Assembly: GCF_027887165.1 (NCBI RefSeq)
Contig: NC_077227.1
Span: 544,107,189 to 544,171,188 of the forward strand
DNA length: 64,000 nt
Reading direction: 5' to 3'
Source: Monodelphis domestica
Taxonomy: Eukaryota > Chordata > Mammalia > Didelphimorphia > Didelphidae
A program made the position numbers and the translations under genes. The notes under the pieces are model-generated. The model was not told the origin of the DNA. It ran no database searches and saw only the letters and a program-made list of their open reading frames with translations. Each line of letters starts with the position of its first letter. Positions within the stretch are counted from its first letter, which is position 1. This document shows positions 44,314-62,215 of this stretch, piece after piece.

Positions 44314-47300
44314 TTTCCCTCTCCAAACACTCTAGCAGTTTTTGTCATATTGCTTTATTCTGTCAGTCTTCACAGCATGGAAAATCCAGGTTTAAGTGAG
44401 TATGAAAAAGAAATTTGATCAAACAATATGATTGGAGCCTCCACCTTTGCACTTCCAGGTTTGATAAAATTGATCCTTTTTTTTTCTCATTGAAAACCAC
44501 TCATCCCAACCTGATCGTATTGCTTTAGTGGTTTGCCTTGCTTTATAGAGAAGCCATTCATTTGCAATTGCAGTCAATCAAAACTGTCTAAGAACATTTT
44601 AAAATATTCTTCTCTTTGCACTGGCAGAGGTATTGGATCTTTTCAGAGTATCTCTACCCAATATAATTATTACTTTTATACATGGAATATTATGAACTTT
44701 TGTTTCCCTTTTGTAAGTCATTTTACATTTTCTGCACCTTTGTGCTTCTATTGAATATAAAAATAGGTCTCCTTTAAAATTCTGTTTACTTTAGGTTCAC
44801 TAAAAAACTACTTGCTTGTGAAATTCTCTTACAAACTCACTGCATCCACATAAAGTAGATAAAACTAATTAGGCAGCTAATTGATATAGGTAGTGTTAAA
44901 AAAAATCAGGCTACAATGGAGAAAAAAGGAAAAAGATGCTAGCATTCAAAGGAAAGGCCTGCAGTAAGTAAAATGGATGAGAGCCCAATCTAAAGAATCT
45001 CCTTTTGATCTTTATGATGATTGAAGACTAGGGCTGACTCTAGGAAAGAACTGAGTTGACATCAAATAGCAGAATCTGTCAGGTCATCAAATGTGAAGGG
45101 AATGTGGGTGGAAGAAACTAAATGACTTGTGAGGAATAATCAAGATTTTTTAAAAAAATGAACCAACTGTGAACTAAAGATTGAAATATTTTTTTTTCCA
45201 TGAAGACAGTTGGTAAATTCCTGGTTAGGACCTATAAGGCTCAGTCTTATTTTTCTTGGCTCAGGCTGGACAAGGGACATTTGAAACTCAGATGCTTAAT
45301 AGATATTTTCTAAAACTGGTGACTAAGAAGTATACTGGAAATCTCTGATGCTATACGAAAGAAAACTGCTCCTTTACAGATAAAATGATGAATCACTCAG
45401 TAAATTGCTTTCAACCACCTTTCTACTTTACGAAAAACCAACATATTTGCCATGGAGAGGCATTAATACCGAGACCTTTAAAATCAAGGGAACCAGTGGA
45501 AACAGGTTATAAAAGTACTATCAATGGGAGAGCAAAAATAAAATTAAATAAATAAATTGCTCTCTCCAAATAGTTAATAGTAATACATATACACAAAATC
45601 AAAACTTCAGAATATATACACATATATTTCATTAATCATATCAATGACCAGTGAATTAAAATGTTAAGATTGACTATAGAGTCAAGTTGAATGACAACTT
45701 TAAAATTGAGCAAATTATCTGTTTCAACCATCAGATTCCATGGACAAAAGAATAAGTAAATTCTAAAGTGGAGGGAAAATAGCCAACAGACTTTTTTGTT
45801 CTGTTCCAGATATAAAAATGTTCAGCATATGTGTATATATGTATATATACATACATAGTTTTCGTTTCCTCCCAAAAGCAAGAAAAAGGCAAACTCCAAT
45901 ATTTTGACAGTATTATTTCCTTTTACTGAAAAACAATGAAATTTTACCTGACTCTGCCATGCATGCATCTTTAAATCACTTCCCCTTGATTAACATTAAA
46001 CAGAGCATCTCCTCCAAAATACAGTCATTTTTCTCCTAGTTAGACAAGAACCATACTAATAATAATTTCACCCTCTGACCATAGTTATTCATGTTACAAA
46101 TTATTTACAAAGCACAGTCTTTATGTAAACTGCCTTTATTTGTTGATTGATTTTTTTTTTTAAATAAAGGGGATGCAATTCAGAGGGAAAGGACTGGAGT
46201 AATACTTCCACACATCCTCTAGGAATAGTTTAAAGAATCACTAAGAGAATTCTGGCTCAGTTTATGTTTTTGTTTTTTAAAGATGGAAACCTGGTCAAGC
46301 AATGCCATCATCATAATCTGTGAACTAGTTATAAACAGCAGGACACCCACTGGCTAGACTGCAGTGCACTGGAGTATACATGCCCCACCCACCCACTCAC
46401 CCCATCAGGAGAGATATACCTTAAGATTTTAACCTACTTTGTCAATCTTGGGGAGAAAATGACTTAAAATGTATGAGACCAAAAAAATGAAAATACAAGA
46501 AACTTTTATTGAAAACTATCCAGTGCTAAGGATACCTTATTAGTCGTATTTGTTTTAGACATTTGGAAAAGAATTCATTAAGAATGATTTTTCACAATGC
46601 AATCATCAAAACAATATCATCTAATAGTTAATAGGGCTCACATGGCTCTGTCCTGAGCTCTAGCTGACCATGATTTGGATTTCCAATATTGTATTTCTAA
46701 GTTTACTAGAAAGAACTTAGAATAAAACAGCTTTTATTTAAAACCATGGGTATGCCCCCCCCCTTTTTGATGAGAGCAAATTATTTACCATCTCACTAAT
46801 TTAGAGCAGATACTTCACCACAGAAAAAGCCTAGAGTCATCTTTGATTGAAACCTAAAATACATGCAAGGTATTTGTTCAAAATATTACATTTCATATGC
46901 TTTACAAATTTGGATGCAGGATTCCTGTTTTCAGCAAGAGTTTAAAATTGTAGCAGTGGGACTGCCACTAAAAATTACCAGCACAGTGAATTGTCTTTGT
47001 AAACCGCTGGCTCATTTACTTGTGGACTGACCAATGACTACATTAGTCTATCATTTGGCAAAAAAAAAAAAAAAAAATTATAATAATAATAATAAAAATA
47101 AAATAAAGTAAACATTTTAAGAAATACAGTTCTATCTTGAGAACCTTGTTCACACTATCAGCCTTTTCTTCTTCCGTGTACACTACTGAACTCTGACGGC
47201 TCATAGAAGGAAAATCTTACGGGAAAGAGGAATGGAGGGAATCTGTCCTTTTTTTTTTCCTCCCTGCTCCTCCCAGGGGAATGGAGGGTGGGGTGGAGGA

Positions 47301-49911
47301 GGGGCGCGAACGAGAGGCCAGCACACAGGCCTAACTGTAAAGAAGAATGGAGTGGGGGAGCCCCTTTGGTATAACAGCTCCTGGTTAAATTTGGACGCCT
47401 CTATTTAGTCTAGCCAAGTTTCAAGAAACCTGAAAGGGATGTTTTGGAATGATTTTTCAGGCAGTTAAAAATGTTTTTAAAAGAAAACCCCTCTCTTTAC
47501 GATTAAGGTTGTAGCAGTGGGTTTCAAAAACTCGATCAAAATTCCCCTTTATTCAAATCATCAGAGCTTGAGGCACAGCCCTTGTAGGTTTAGCTATGCA
47601 AAGACCTAGATAGTCTCTGCTCATGCAGCCCTCCAGAAAACCTAGCCACCGAGAAAAAGCGGGAGAGGCAAGCAGCCCCTGATGGACCAAGTATTCCAAT
47701 CAAGGCCCTGCCCCACAAGGGCTAAGAGGTGGTCAGTGAGGCTGCAGCACCAGAAGCAGAGACTAGGTATAAGAAAGAAAGAAAAAAATCATAGCTTAAC
47801 CTTCCCGGCCCCTGTCCTTTGGCTGCAGTTTGCTGCTGAAAACAGAGCAGAGAGCTGGGCGGGCCATGCTGGTCCCCTTAACCAAAGCAAGGACAGAGCA
47901 AAGGTGATGGGGGAGGGAGGAGAAAGAAGGGGGGGGGGGGATCGCATCCAGATAGGTTGCAGCTCCTCCTGCCATCCTCCATTCTTTCCAGATACACCAA
48001 TGCAAATATCCAGAGAAGAGAGGGTTTCCCCATGTTTTCAAGGAAATAAAGGAACCTGCCTACTTAAAAGAGAGAAAAGCCTTCAGCAAATCTCCTTCGT
48101 TACCCACCCGAGCCACGAAGGTCGGTTTCCTGGGGGTTAGGAGCCACCCGCAAGCTCCTTTCTCCTTCCAGAACCTCCACAGCCCCAGCATAGGTCTGGG
48201 GTGTTTATCTCCCCTTTTCCTATTTGTTTTTCTTCTCCCGTTACTCCACCTCAAAGCCAACACACAAATTGTCATCCCCAGCCCCACCCCTTGGAGCAAA
48301 TGGTTAGCCCAGCTTATCCATCCCCGTGCAGCATTCTAAGTTTACTAGAAAGAACTATGCTCCAAAGGAAAGAAGGAAGGAGGCGGCCCAGCCTTACATC
48401 AGGAGACTTTTCCCTCCAGCCTTTTTTGAAAATGCAAAGCAAGGAGGGGAAGAGGAGGGAGGAGCTGGAGACTTGGTCTCTGACCCCAACTTTCCCCCTC
48501 CCCAGGCCAATAGCCACGAAAATTCCTAATCTGTCCTCTCCTTCCCTAAAAGCCTTATCTTCAAATCCAGAACACTAACTCTGTCCCTCTAACCCCAGAG
48601 AGAGAGCTGTATAGAGATTTTTGGTGGCTGGTTCTAAATAAACGGCGGCCGTTCTCTTCTTTAGGATTCCCATGCTTTTCGCATTCATCGTCCTTTCCTA
48701 ATTGCTCTTTCCTCCTCTGCTTCACTCAACAGTGCCCAGCCTAACCCAGGCTCCAGCGAACGCTCTAAGACCCCAGGATGCGCGCCCCTTACGGGCCACC
48801 GCCACACCCCCTCCATCTCCCAAGAGCGCCTGGGCACATTCCACCTCCCCTCCATTTTAGGGGCCGAGCCTGGGATCAGTCTGCCTCCCCACTGCACCCC
48901 ACCTCCCCCCACCCCCGCCCCAGCTCCATTCCCAGACTCCTTACTAACCCTGGCCCCTAGGAGACGATAAAACAATCCGACACCTAGAAAAAGCCTCCCC
49001 TTCCCTCCCCACCATCACCCGAAAAGCAAAGAACTGCAATAAGCGGATCCCGCCAGCATCCACGTCCCTTTGCAGGGGAAAAAAATAAACTGCAAACCGA
49101 GCGCCCCACCCTGGCGGGCAAACCTGCGGGAGGCAGCGCGAGCGGAGGGCAGGTAATTTGCTGCGCGCCCAGACTAAATCCCCTCAGTCAACCCCACCCC
49201 CCACCCCTCATTTAACAGCCCTAGGGAAGTCGTGGAACGCACCCCTCACTCCCTCCGGCCCCGAAGAAAAATACATACAACCTAATGCGCAGATAAGATC
49301 ACAAGAACGTGCACAAATCGAGTCCGCTCAAAATCCGCCCCTCCCCCCGCCATTTTTCAGAGCCTCGGGTGCACTTGGGTTGGATGGGTCTGGGGAGGAG
49401 GGAGAAGAGGGTAGAAGGCGGGAGAGCGGGGAGAAAAAGGAGAATAGGAAAGAGGTGAGAAAAGGGAGGCGGGGAGAGGGAGATAAAGAATACTACTAGG
49501 TCATTTTCTAATAAGTAGCCAAAGGAAGAGGATAAAGAAACCCGGATATTATTCTCTCTCATCAATTTAGCACTTTAAAAGTCTGTACCGTCATCAAAAA
49601 TGTATAGCCCTCGCCGCACCCTCCCCTTTCTTCTCCCTCCCCAGGGTTTTCTACAAGCACAGAGCCACCTCTCTCTAAAATATCTTTCTTCTCTTTGCGA
49701 GTTAGGGGCGGACAATACGTGACACTCCAGCTTCACTTTCATAGAGACTATTGGCGATACGAGTTTCTATCAGTTCCAGCTGATTTATTAAAATTGTCAA
49801 GATACAGACTTTCAGCATAAAAAAAACAGGCAAGGATGTTGACAGTGCATGAGTCTGCTTTGCCATCTTTTGCTACAAAATGTGCAGATGGTCTGTACTT
49901 TATTTAGATTA

Positions 49912-49919
49912 TATTGCAC
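49912..49919 (-). promoter_or_regulatory. Possible miR-25/92-family target site in SOX11 3'UTR
   Basis: The minus strand reads GTGCAATA, an 8-mer seed match for the miR-25/32/92/363/367 family. It lies about 1.4 kb after the stop codon in a stretch that looks slowly evolving. An 8-mer occurs often by chance in 7 kb, so this is a prediction only. Confidence 0.35.
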
Positions 49920-51213
49920 AAAATGAGAAACTTTCTTTTACTATGTGCCTTTTTTTTTTGCTAAAAATCGAGAATCCAGTTTCATACCTTCCATCTGGGG
50001 CCCCATCCACATATCACAGCGTATGAGATACATAAAGACCTACTATAATACAGTACATATACAATCTTTAAACTAAGGTAACAGCTCTGAGGTCTATATC
50101 ACCATTTTCAATAAATCTTTACCTACAAATATTGAACAAATCTGAACTATAGCTGTACAAAAAAGTTTTTTTTTAAAACCACAAGGCCTTTAGATGCAAG
50201 GATTATTTAAAAATTTTAATCCTTTTAAAACCAGGACATAACGTACCAACATACTTGCATGCTAAAAACAGAGGAAAAAAAAGAAATCAAAAGGGAAGAA
50301 GTGCCTGAAAGTCTTACTGAAAAAACACAGCAAGAATGTTCCCTTTTCACTGTACAAAAATACGCCTGAAAATATATTAATTTTTAAAAAAGACTGAGGT
50401 CTGTTATGTATCAAAAATGTTTCAATACCTTTTGTACTGAGGTCTAGGCTGTCTGGTATTCAATCAAGGAGGTATAAGGGAACAAGTTACAAAAAAAAGG
50501 TTGGCAAGTAGAAATCACATTTGTAAAACCATAAACAATTTGATCTGAAAAGTAAACTCTGATCTTAAGTCAGTTCACAGTTTTTTTTTTTTTGTAAGCG
50601 TTTGTACAGTCTGTATTTTTTCAAGCTCCCTGCAGTTTTGTTAAGAATCGGATGCATAGAAGACATCAGTTTTCTCCCTCCAAAAAAATAATAATAATAA
50701 TAAAAAGTTGCAATGGTCCCTTTTTTGTATTTTTTTGTTTTTGTTTTTTTTTTTAATCAACAGTTCTTTACGATCTCTCAGGAAAGAAAAAAAAAACAAC
50801 CACAAACCCCCTTGAGTAACAGTTGCGCGGCCAAAAGGCTTCTTTGCAGACCATCTTCCAGACTTCAATCAAAGACCGACAAGCTTCAAACAGCGCCTTC
50901 CGGAGAGTTTCCCCCTCCCCCTACTCCCGCCCCCAGTCCCTTACGCCTTTGTTGCGATCACCAAATTCAGGGAAAAAAATAATTATAAAAAAAAAATACA
51001 CATGGGGGAGGAAATCACAACTCCAGGCTAGGTTTAGAACTACCTTGAGACATGATAAGAGGGGAGGGGAAAAGAATTTAAAAATTAAAATAAAAAGACA
51101 GGAAAAAATAACCAAAAAACTACTCATTTCTCTTAAACTCCACCAATTTTTTATCATCTTTTCCAATTTCTTTGCGTCATCACATCAACATCATGAGCAT
51201 CTTCTCTTTCCCC

Positions 51214-51257
51214 ATCATTATCATCATCATCATCATCATTATCATCATCATCATCAC
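51214..51257. repeat. (ATC)n microsatellite in the proximal SOX11 3'UTR
   Basis: About 44 bp of CAT/ATC repeat with single interruptions, 70-110 bp after the SOX11 stop codon. In one antisense frame it would read as a histidine run, which is not a gene. Confidence 0.9.
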
Positions 51258-51325
51258 GATTTCCTCGAGAACCCTGCTCCGCACTACTGGTCGAGGGAGA
51301 GACAGAAGTGCCCCCTCCCCCCTTT

Positions 51326-52687
51326 TCAATAGGTGAACACCAAATCGGAAAAGTTCGCCTCCAGCCAGTCCCCTGCGATCATCTCACTCAGCTCCGGGGT
51401 ACAGTAGTCAGGGAACTCAAAGTGGGAACCCAGGCTGCCCTCGCTGAATGAATCCAAATCTTTATCCACCAGGGACAGGGATAGATTCCCCGCCGCTGAG
51501 CCGCCCCCCAGCTGCTGCTCGGTGGCCGAGTGGGGATTTTGGGAGAAATTCAAGCTCAGATCGAACATCAGGTCGTCAGCCTCCTCACTGCTGCTAGAAC
51601 TGGAACTGGAGGAGGAGGAGGTGGAGACAGAGCGCGAGGAAGCTGGGGACAGACTGGGCTGCTGCAGCTGCTGGGCGCTTTGCTTAGTGATGTTTTTGAA
51701 GCTGTAGTAGAGGCGGCTGGCGCTACCGCCCCCGCCGTGGCCCCCGGCCGAGGTCGCGCCGGCCCGCACCTCCTCGTACAAGCTGGCCCCCTCGGTGGAT
51801 TCCGCAGAGCTGCTCAGCGTGGGGCTGGCGGGCACTTTGGCGACACTGTAGCGCCTGAGCAGCTGCTGGGCTTGCTGCTGCTGCTGCTGCTGCCGCCCTG
51901 GATGCTCCTCGTCTTCTTCCTCTGGCTCCTGTTTGATCCGCAGCTGAAGGTCGTCCTCATCCTCCTCATCCTCCTCTTCATCGTCCATGAAGACGCATTT
52001 GACTGTCTTGCTGCAGCCGCCACCGCCACTGGAGCCGTTCACTTTAAGGGTGCCAAACACCAAGTCCTCGCCTGTGTAGTCCCCATGATGAGCTGCTTTA
52101 CCGGCTACCGGCTTGGAGCAGGATGTGGACGAGGACGAGGTCGAAGAGGAGGATGAAGAGGTCTTCAGTTTGCTACATTTCTTGCTGGAGCTCTTGGAGT
52201 TCTTGCTGTTGCCGCCGCCGCCACCCCCACTGCCGCTTCCCCCGCCACCGTTGCCCCCATTGGCACTTTTCTCGGGGCTTTGGCTAGCGTTAGGTTTGGA
52301 CGAAGGGTCCATTTTGGGCTTTTTCCTGGGCCTGTACTTGTAGTCAGGGTAATCGGCCATGTGCTTGAGCCGCAGCCTCTCCGCTTCCCGAATAAAGGGG
52401 ATCTTCTCGCTGTCTTTCAGCATTTTCCACCGCTTCCCCAGCCTCTTGGAAATCTCCGCGTTGTGCATGTCTGGAGACTGCTCCATTATTTTTCTCCTCT
52501 CGATCTTAGACCACACCATGAAAGCGTTCATCGGCCTCTTAATATGGCCCGATGCCGTTTTGCACCAGTCTGGGTCGCTTTCATCCAGGGCCACTGGGCT
52601 GCAAGCCATGAATTCACCCTCCTCTGTGTCCATCGCCTCCCGGGGCAGGTTGACCTCACTTTCCAGGCTATCTGCCTGCTGCACCAT
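51326..52687 (-). CDS. SOX11: SOX11 transcription factor (SoxC, HMG box)
   Basis: An intact 453-codon single-exon frame encoding SOX11, a nuclear SoxC activator of neuronal and progenitor genes that binds ACAAT-type DNA. The HMG box spans residues about 48-118 ('[12 protein letters not shown]' to 'YPDYKY'), with the F56-M57 intercalating wedge. Basic nuclear-localisation stretches lie at 61-66 and 117-125. A Gly/Ser-rich linker, an acidic run ('[12 protein letters not shown]'), a 7-Gln tract (Q266-Q272), Ser-rich regions and the C-terminal transactivation domain (last ~35 residues, '[22 protein letters not shown]') follow. Human SOX11 is 441 residues (from memory), so this one is slightly longer, through linker repeats. 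The start ATG has a strong context (gaccATGg), and no earlier ATG lies in the inferred 5'UTR. SOX4 and SOX12 are excluded by the N-terminal 'MVQQ...[34 protein letters not shown]'. Confidence 0.98.
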   Translation of the reverse strand: MVQQADSLESEVNLPREAMDTEEGEFMACSPVALDESDPDWCKTASGHIKRPMNAFMVWSKIERRKIMEQSPDMHNAEISKRLGKRWKMLKDSEKIPFIREAERLRLKHMADYPDYKYRPRKKPKMDPSSKPNASQSPEKSANGGNGGGGSGSGGGGGGNSKNSKSSSKKCSKLKTSSSSSSTSSSSTSCSKPVAGKAAHHGDYTGEDLVFGTLKVNGSSGGGGCSKTVKCVFMDDEEEDEEDEDDLQLRIKQEPEEEDEEHPGRQQQQQQQAQQLLRRYSVAKVPASPTLSSSAESTEGASLYEEVRAGATSAGGHGGGGSASRLYYSFKNITKQSAQQLQQPSLSPASSRSVSTSSSSSSSSSSSEEADDLMFDLSLNFSQNPHSATEQQLGGGSAAGNLSLSLVDKDLDSFSEGSLGSHFEFPDYCTPELSEMIAGDWLEANFSDLVFTY

Positions 52688-52968
52688 GGTCGGGCGTTGT
52701 GAGTTGCGTTAAAACCCAAAGCAACTTTCTCTTGTGCGGCAAGCCCCCTCCCCCTCCCTCCCACCCACCCCCCCACCTCCCCTGGCAAGTTGCAAAGTCC
52801 TCCGTACCCCCTTTTTCTTCTTCCCCCCTCCCCCCCACCCCTTCCCCCTCCAGCTGCACACAACGGCTGCGGCGGCTTAGGTGGCTGCTACCCGCTGCGG
52901 TATCGGTGGCAGTGGCGGAGGCGGTGGCGGTGGCGGTGGCAGCAGCAGTGAGATTTCTGGCTGAGGCA

Positions 52969-53006
<38 letters not shown>

Positions 53007-53130
53007 AGGACCCCTCTTGCTCGGGCTTGAATGCGCTCCCTGCCGCAACCGCCGGACCCCAAGTACTCCCAGGCGCGCGCGCGCTCCTTCTGCAAAAAGT
53101 TGAGGGCTCTCTCCCAACTAGTTATCAGGG
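52688..53130 (-). other. SOX11 5'UTR (inferred)
   Basis: GC-rich sequence above the start codon with C-rich tracts and two GCC-type repeat patches. On the minus strand I see no ATG between the start codon and about 53130, so no upstream AUG if transcription starts below that point. The three apparent upstream frames begin at non-ATG codons. The start site itself is not determined. Confidence 0.6.
52971..53005 (-). repeat. Uninterrupted (CGG)11 tract in the SOX11 5'UTR region
   Basis: 35 bp of perfect CGG on the plus strand, reading as CCG/GCC in the mRNA sense. It follows a patch of interrupted GGCGGT/GCAGCA repeats (52904-52950). Tracts of this kind in 5'UTRs are often length-variable. Confidence 0.9.
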
Positions 53131-53250
53131 TGTCATATGGGTGACATCACTCCCTGGGCCAGCCAATCGCTGCCTGTCAACTCCGCCCAGCTCCCTTTAT
53201 TAACTCCCTTTCTCCTCCCCCTTTGCCCCGCCTGCGGGTCTTCATTGGAA
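53100..53250 (-). promoter_or_regulatory. SOX11 core promoter candidate
   Basis: Read on the minus strand the order is CCAAT (53243-53247 as attgg on the plus strand), GC boxes (53226-53232 and 53183-53188), a weak TATA-like ttaataaa (53197-53204), a second CCAAT-type motif in the opposite direction (53163-53167) and a CRE-like TGATGTCA (53142-53149). CpG density is high over about 51.7-53.25 kb, so a CpG-island promoter is likely. The arrangement points to initiation somewhere within about 53080-53170. Confidence 0.6.
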
Positions 53251-58100
<4,850 letters not shown>

Positions 58101-58464
58101 ATTTATTTTTTTCCTTTTAAACATTATTTTATTGGTCATTTTCAAACATTATTCATTAGAAACAAAGATCATTTTCTTTTTCTCCCCCACCACCGCCACC
58201 CCTCCCAATGACAATACGTGATACCTCTGGACATATCACATATGTAGTCAGTCTGAACTCTTTTCCATGGTGGTATTTTCATTAAGGTATTCATTTAGAG
58301 TCTCTCCTCAGTCATTTTCCCTCAGCCCCTGTAGTCAAGCTGTTGCCTTTCCTTGGTGTTTTTACTCCCACCATTTATCCTCTGCTTGAGGGTAATGTTT
58401 TTTCTCCTTTCTCCCTGTGGATTGTTCAGGGACATTGCATTGCCACTAGTGGAGAAATCCATTA

Positions 58465-61400
58465 TGTTCGATTGTACCACAGTGTATCAGTCTCTGTGTA
58501 CAATGTTCTCCTGGCTCTGCTCCTTTCACTCTGCATCACTTCCTGGAGGTTGTTCCAGTCTCCATGGAATTCCTCCACTTTATTATTCCTTTTAGCACAA
58601 TAGTATTCCATCACCAACATATACCACAATTTGTTCAGCCATTCCTCAATTGAAGGGCATTCCCTCATTTTCCAATTTTTGGCCACCACAAAGAGCCCAG
58701 CTATAAATATTCTTGTACATATCTTTTTCCTTATTATCTCTTTGGGGTACAAACCCAGCAGTGGCTGGATCAAAGGGCAGACAGTCTTTTATTGTCCTTT
58801 GGGCATAGTTCCAAATTGCCCTCCAGAATGGTTGGATCAATTCACAACTCCATCAGGAATTAATAAATGTCCCAACTTTGCCACATCCCCTCCAACATTC
58901 ATTACTTTCTGTAGCTGTCATGTTAGCCAATCTGCTAGGTGTGAGGTGATACCTCAAAGTTGTTTTGATTTGCATCTCTCTGATTATCAGAGATTTAGAA
59001 CACTTTTTCATGTGCTTATTAATAGTTTTGATTTCTTTGGCTGAAAACTGCCTATTCATGTCCCTTGCCCATTTACCAATTGGAGAAGGAGTTGATTTTT
59101 TGTACAATTGATTTAGCTCTTTATTAATCTGAGTAATTAGACTTTTGTCAGAAGTTTTTGTTATGAAGATTGTTTCCCAGTTTCTTCCTTCCCTTCTAAT
59201 TTTGGTTACATTGCTTTTGTTTACACAAAACCTTTTTAATTTGATGTAATCAAAATTGTTTATTTTACATTTTGTGACTCTTTCTATGTCTTGCTTGGTT
59301 TTAAAGTCTTTCCCTTCCCACAGGACTGACATGTATACTATTCTGTGTTCACCTAATTTACTTATAGTTTCCTTCTTTATGTTCAAGTCATTCACCCATT
59401 CTGAGTTTATCCTGGTGTAGTGTGGGAGGTGTTGATCCAAACCTAATTTCTCCCACACTGTCTTCCAGTTTTCCTGGCAGTTTTTGTCAAATAGTGGATT
59501 TTTGTCCCAAAATCTGGGGTCTATGGGATCGTCATAGACTGTCTTGCTGAGGTCACTTAAACCAAGTCTATTCCACTGATACTCCTTTCTGTCTCTTAGC
59601 CAGTATCAAATTGTTTTGATGACCACTGCTTTATAATATAGTATTTTTTCCCCATTATTTCCCTGGATATCCTTGATCCTTTGTTCTTCTAAATGAACTT
59701 TGTGATTTTTTTTTCTAATTCAGTAAAAAAAAAATTTGGAAGTTCAATGGGTATGGCACTAAATAGATTAGATAAGTTTTTGTAGGAATTTCATTTTTAT
59801 TTTATTGGCTCATCCTACCCATGACCAGTTAATGTTTTTCCAATTGTTCAAGTCTAGTTTTAGTTGTGTGGAGAGTTTTGTAGCTGTGTTCATGTAGTTC
59901 CTGTGTTTGTCTTGGGAGATAGATTCCTAAGTATTTTATTTTGTCTAAGGTGATTTTGAAAGGGATTTCTCTTTCTAATTCTTGCTGCTGAGCTGTGTTG
60001 GAAATATATAGAAATGCTGATGACTTATGCGGGTTTATTTTGTATCCTGCAACTTTGCTAAAGTTGTTGATTATTTCAACTAGCTTTTTGGTTGATTCTC
60101 TAGGATTCTTTAAGTAGACAATCATATCATCTGCAAAGAGTAATAACTTGGTCTCCTCCTTGCCTATTTTAATGCCTTCAATTTCTTTTTCTTCTCTAAT
60201 TGCTACTGCTAGTGTTTCTAGTACAATGTTAAACAATAGAGGTGATAATGGGCATCCTTGTTTCATTCCTGATCTTATTGGAAATGCATCTAGTTTATCC
60301 CCATTGGAGATGATGTTAGCTAATTGGTTTTAGATATATACCGTTTAGTATTTTTAGAAAAGACCTTTCTATTCCTATGCTTTCTAGTGTTTTCAATAGG
60401 AATGGGTGTTATATTTTATCAAAGGCTTTTTTCTTCATCTATTGAGATAATCATGTGATTTTTGTTGGTTTGCTTGTTGATATGGTCAATTATGTGGATG
60501 GTTTTCCTAATATTGAACCAGCCTTGCATTCCTGGTATAAATACTACTTGATCATAGTGAATGACTCTCCTTATCACTTGCTGAAGTCTTTTTGCTAGTA
60601 TCCTGTTTAAGATTTTTGCATCTATGTTCATTAGGGAGATTGGTCTATAGTTTTCTTTCTCCGTTTTTGACTTGCCTGGTTTTGGAATCAGTACCATGTT
60701 TGTGTCATAAAAGGAATTGGTAGAACTCCCTCATTGCTTATTATGTCAAATAGTTTGTATAGTATTGGGATTAGCTGTTCTTTGAATGTTTGATAGAATT
60801 CATTTCTGAATCCATCTGGCCTTAGGGATTTTTTCTTAGGGAGTTCTTTGATGGCCTGTTTGATTTCTTTTTCTGAAATGGGATTATTTAAGAATTCTAT
60901 TTCTTCTTCTGTTAGTCTAGGCAATTTGTATTTTTGGAAGTATTCATCCATATCACCTAGATTGGCATATTTATTGCCTTATAATCGGGCAAAGAAGTTT
61001 TTAATGATTGCCTTAATTTCCTCTTCATTGGAGGTAAGGTCCTTTTCATCTATGATACTGTTAATTTGCTTTTCTTCTCTCCTTTTTAAAATTAGATTGA
61101 CCAGTACTTTGTCTATTTTGTTTGTTTTTTCAAGGTACCAGCTTCTTGTCTTATTTATTAGTTTAATAGTTCTATCACTTTCAACTTTGTTAATTTTTGC
61201 CTTAATTTTTAGGATTTCTAATTTGGTTTTCTTCTGGGGGGTTTTTAATTTGGTCACTTTCAAGTTTTTTGATTTGCATGTGCAATTCATTGATCTCTGC
61301 CCTTCCTAATTTGTTAATATATGCACTCTGGGATATGAATTTTCCTCTGAGTACTGTTTGGCTGCATCCCATAAGATTGGACAGGATGTCTCACCATTGT

Positions 61401-62215
61401 CATTTTCTTCAATGAACTTATTAATTGTTTCTATGATTTGTTCTCTAACTGATTTTGGAGCATCATATTATTTAATTTCCAATTGATTTTTTATTTTGCT
61501 CTCCATGTACCCTTACTGATTATTATTTTTATTGCCTTATGATCTGAAAAGGTTGCATTAATTATTTCTGCTTTTCTGCATTTGTATGCCATGTTTTTAT
61601 GACCTAGTTTATGGTCAATCTTTGTGAATGTGCCATGTGCTGCTGAAAAGAAGGTGTATTCTTTTTTTGTCCATATTTATTTTTCATCATATATATATTA
61701 ACTCTAATTTTTCTAGGATTTCATTCACCTCTTTTATCTCTTTTTTATTTATTTTTTTATTTGATTTGTCTAAATTTGATAGTGGTTGGTTAAGATCTCC
61801 CACTAGTATAGTTTTATTATCTATTTCCTCCTTCAGTTCTCCTCATTTCTCCATTAGAAATTTGGGTGCTGTACCATTTGGTGCATACATGTTGATTAGT
61901 GATATTTCCTCATCTATACTCCCTTTATCAGGATGTATGTACCTTCTCTATCCCTTTTAATCAAGTCTATTTTTGCTTTGGCTTTGTCAGATATCATGAT
62001 TGCTACTCCTGCTTTCTTTCTGTCAGTTGAGGCCCAATAGATCTTACTCCAACCTTTAAATTTGACCTTGTGAGTATCTACCTACCTCATGTGTGTTTCT
62101 TGAAGACAACATATGTTAGGGTTTTGGATTCTAATCCGCTCTGCTATTCATCTATATTTTATGGGTGAGTTCATCCCATTCACATTCAATGTTATTATTG
62201 TCATTTGTGAATTAC
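58465..62215 (-). pseudogene. LINE-1 ORF2, degenerate
   Basis: Pieces of endonuclease and reverse transcriptase can be followed in different frames. The start region ('ACAATAATAACATTGAATG', about 62190-62212) leads to the RT pieces at 60688-60951 and 60419-60697 ('[20 protein letters not shown]'), '[11 protein letters not shown]' and a still-readable 'FADD' box near 60120-60140. The thumb/C-terminal piece is at 58853-59458 with the Cys-rich 'CWRGCGKVG' motif, and the end is at 58462-58773. At least six frame breaks separate them. No function is expected. Confidence 0.85.

Larger units (their letters stand above)
44150..51325 (-). other. SOX11 3'UTR (inferred extent)
   Basis: SOX11 is a single-exon gene, and in human its 3'UTR is about 7 kb (from memory). 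On the minus strand two AATAAA signals lie at 44205-44210 and 44151-44156, which would give a 7.1-7.2 kb 3'UTR. Further AATAAA signals, for example 49784-49789 and 49903-49908, could give much shorter forms. The region has no interspersed repeats apart from simple A/T and GAT runs. The frames at 47682-48140, 48201-48578, 49158-49499 and 50823-51332 are in the opposite strand or unsupported. The transcript end is inferred from signal position and human length, not shown. Confidence 0.6.

Noticed and set aside
47682..48140. 152-codon plus-strand frame at 47.7 kb
   Set aside because: It lies in the inferred SOX11 3'UTR on the opposite strand, with no recognisable motif or splice context.
50823..51332. 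169-codon plus-strand frame with a histidine-rich end
   Set aside because: The histidines come from the CAT microsatellite in the SOX11 3'UTR, and the rest is compositionally plain.
51530..52156. 208-codon plus-strand frame opposite SOX11, and the 140- and 117-codon frames at 52280-52712
   Set aside because: They lie antisense to the SOX11 coding region, are explained by its GC-rich codon composition, and show no domain.
52668..53117. 149-codon minus-strand frame that overlaps the SOX11 start, seen as a possible upstream ORF
   Set aside because: Its first codon is TTG, not ATG, and the frame is driven by CCG/GCC repeats. I found no ATG in the inferred 5'UTR.
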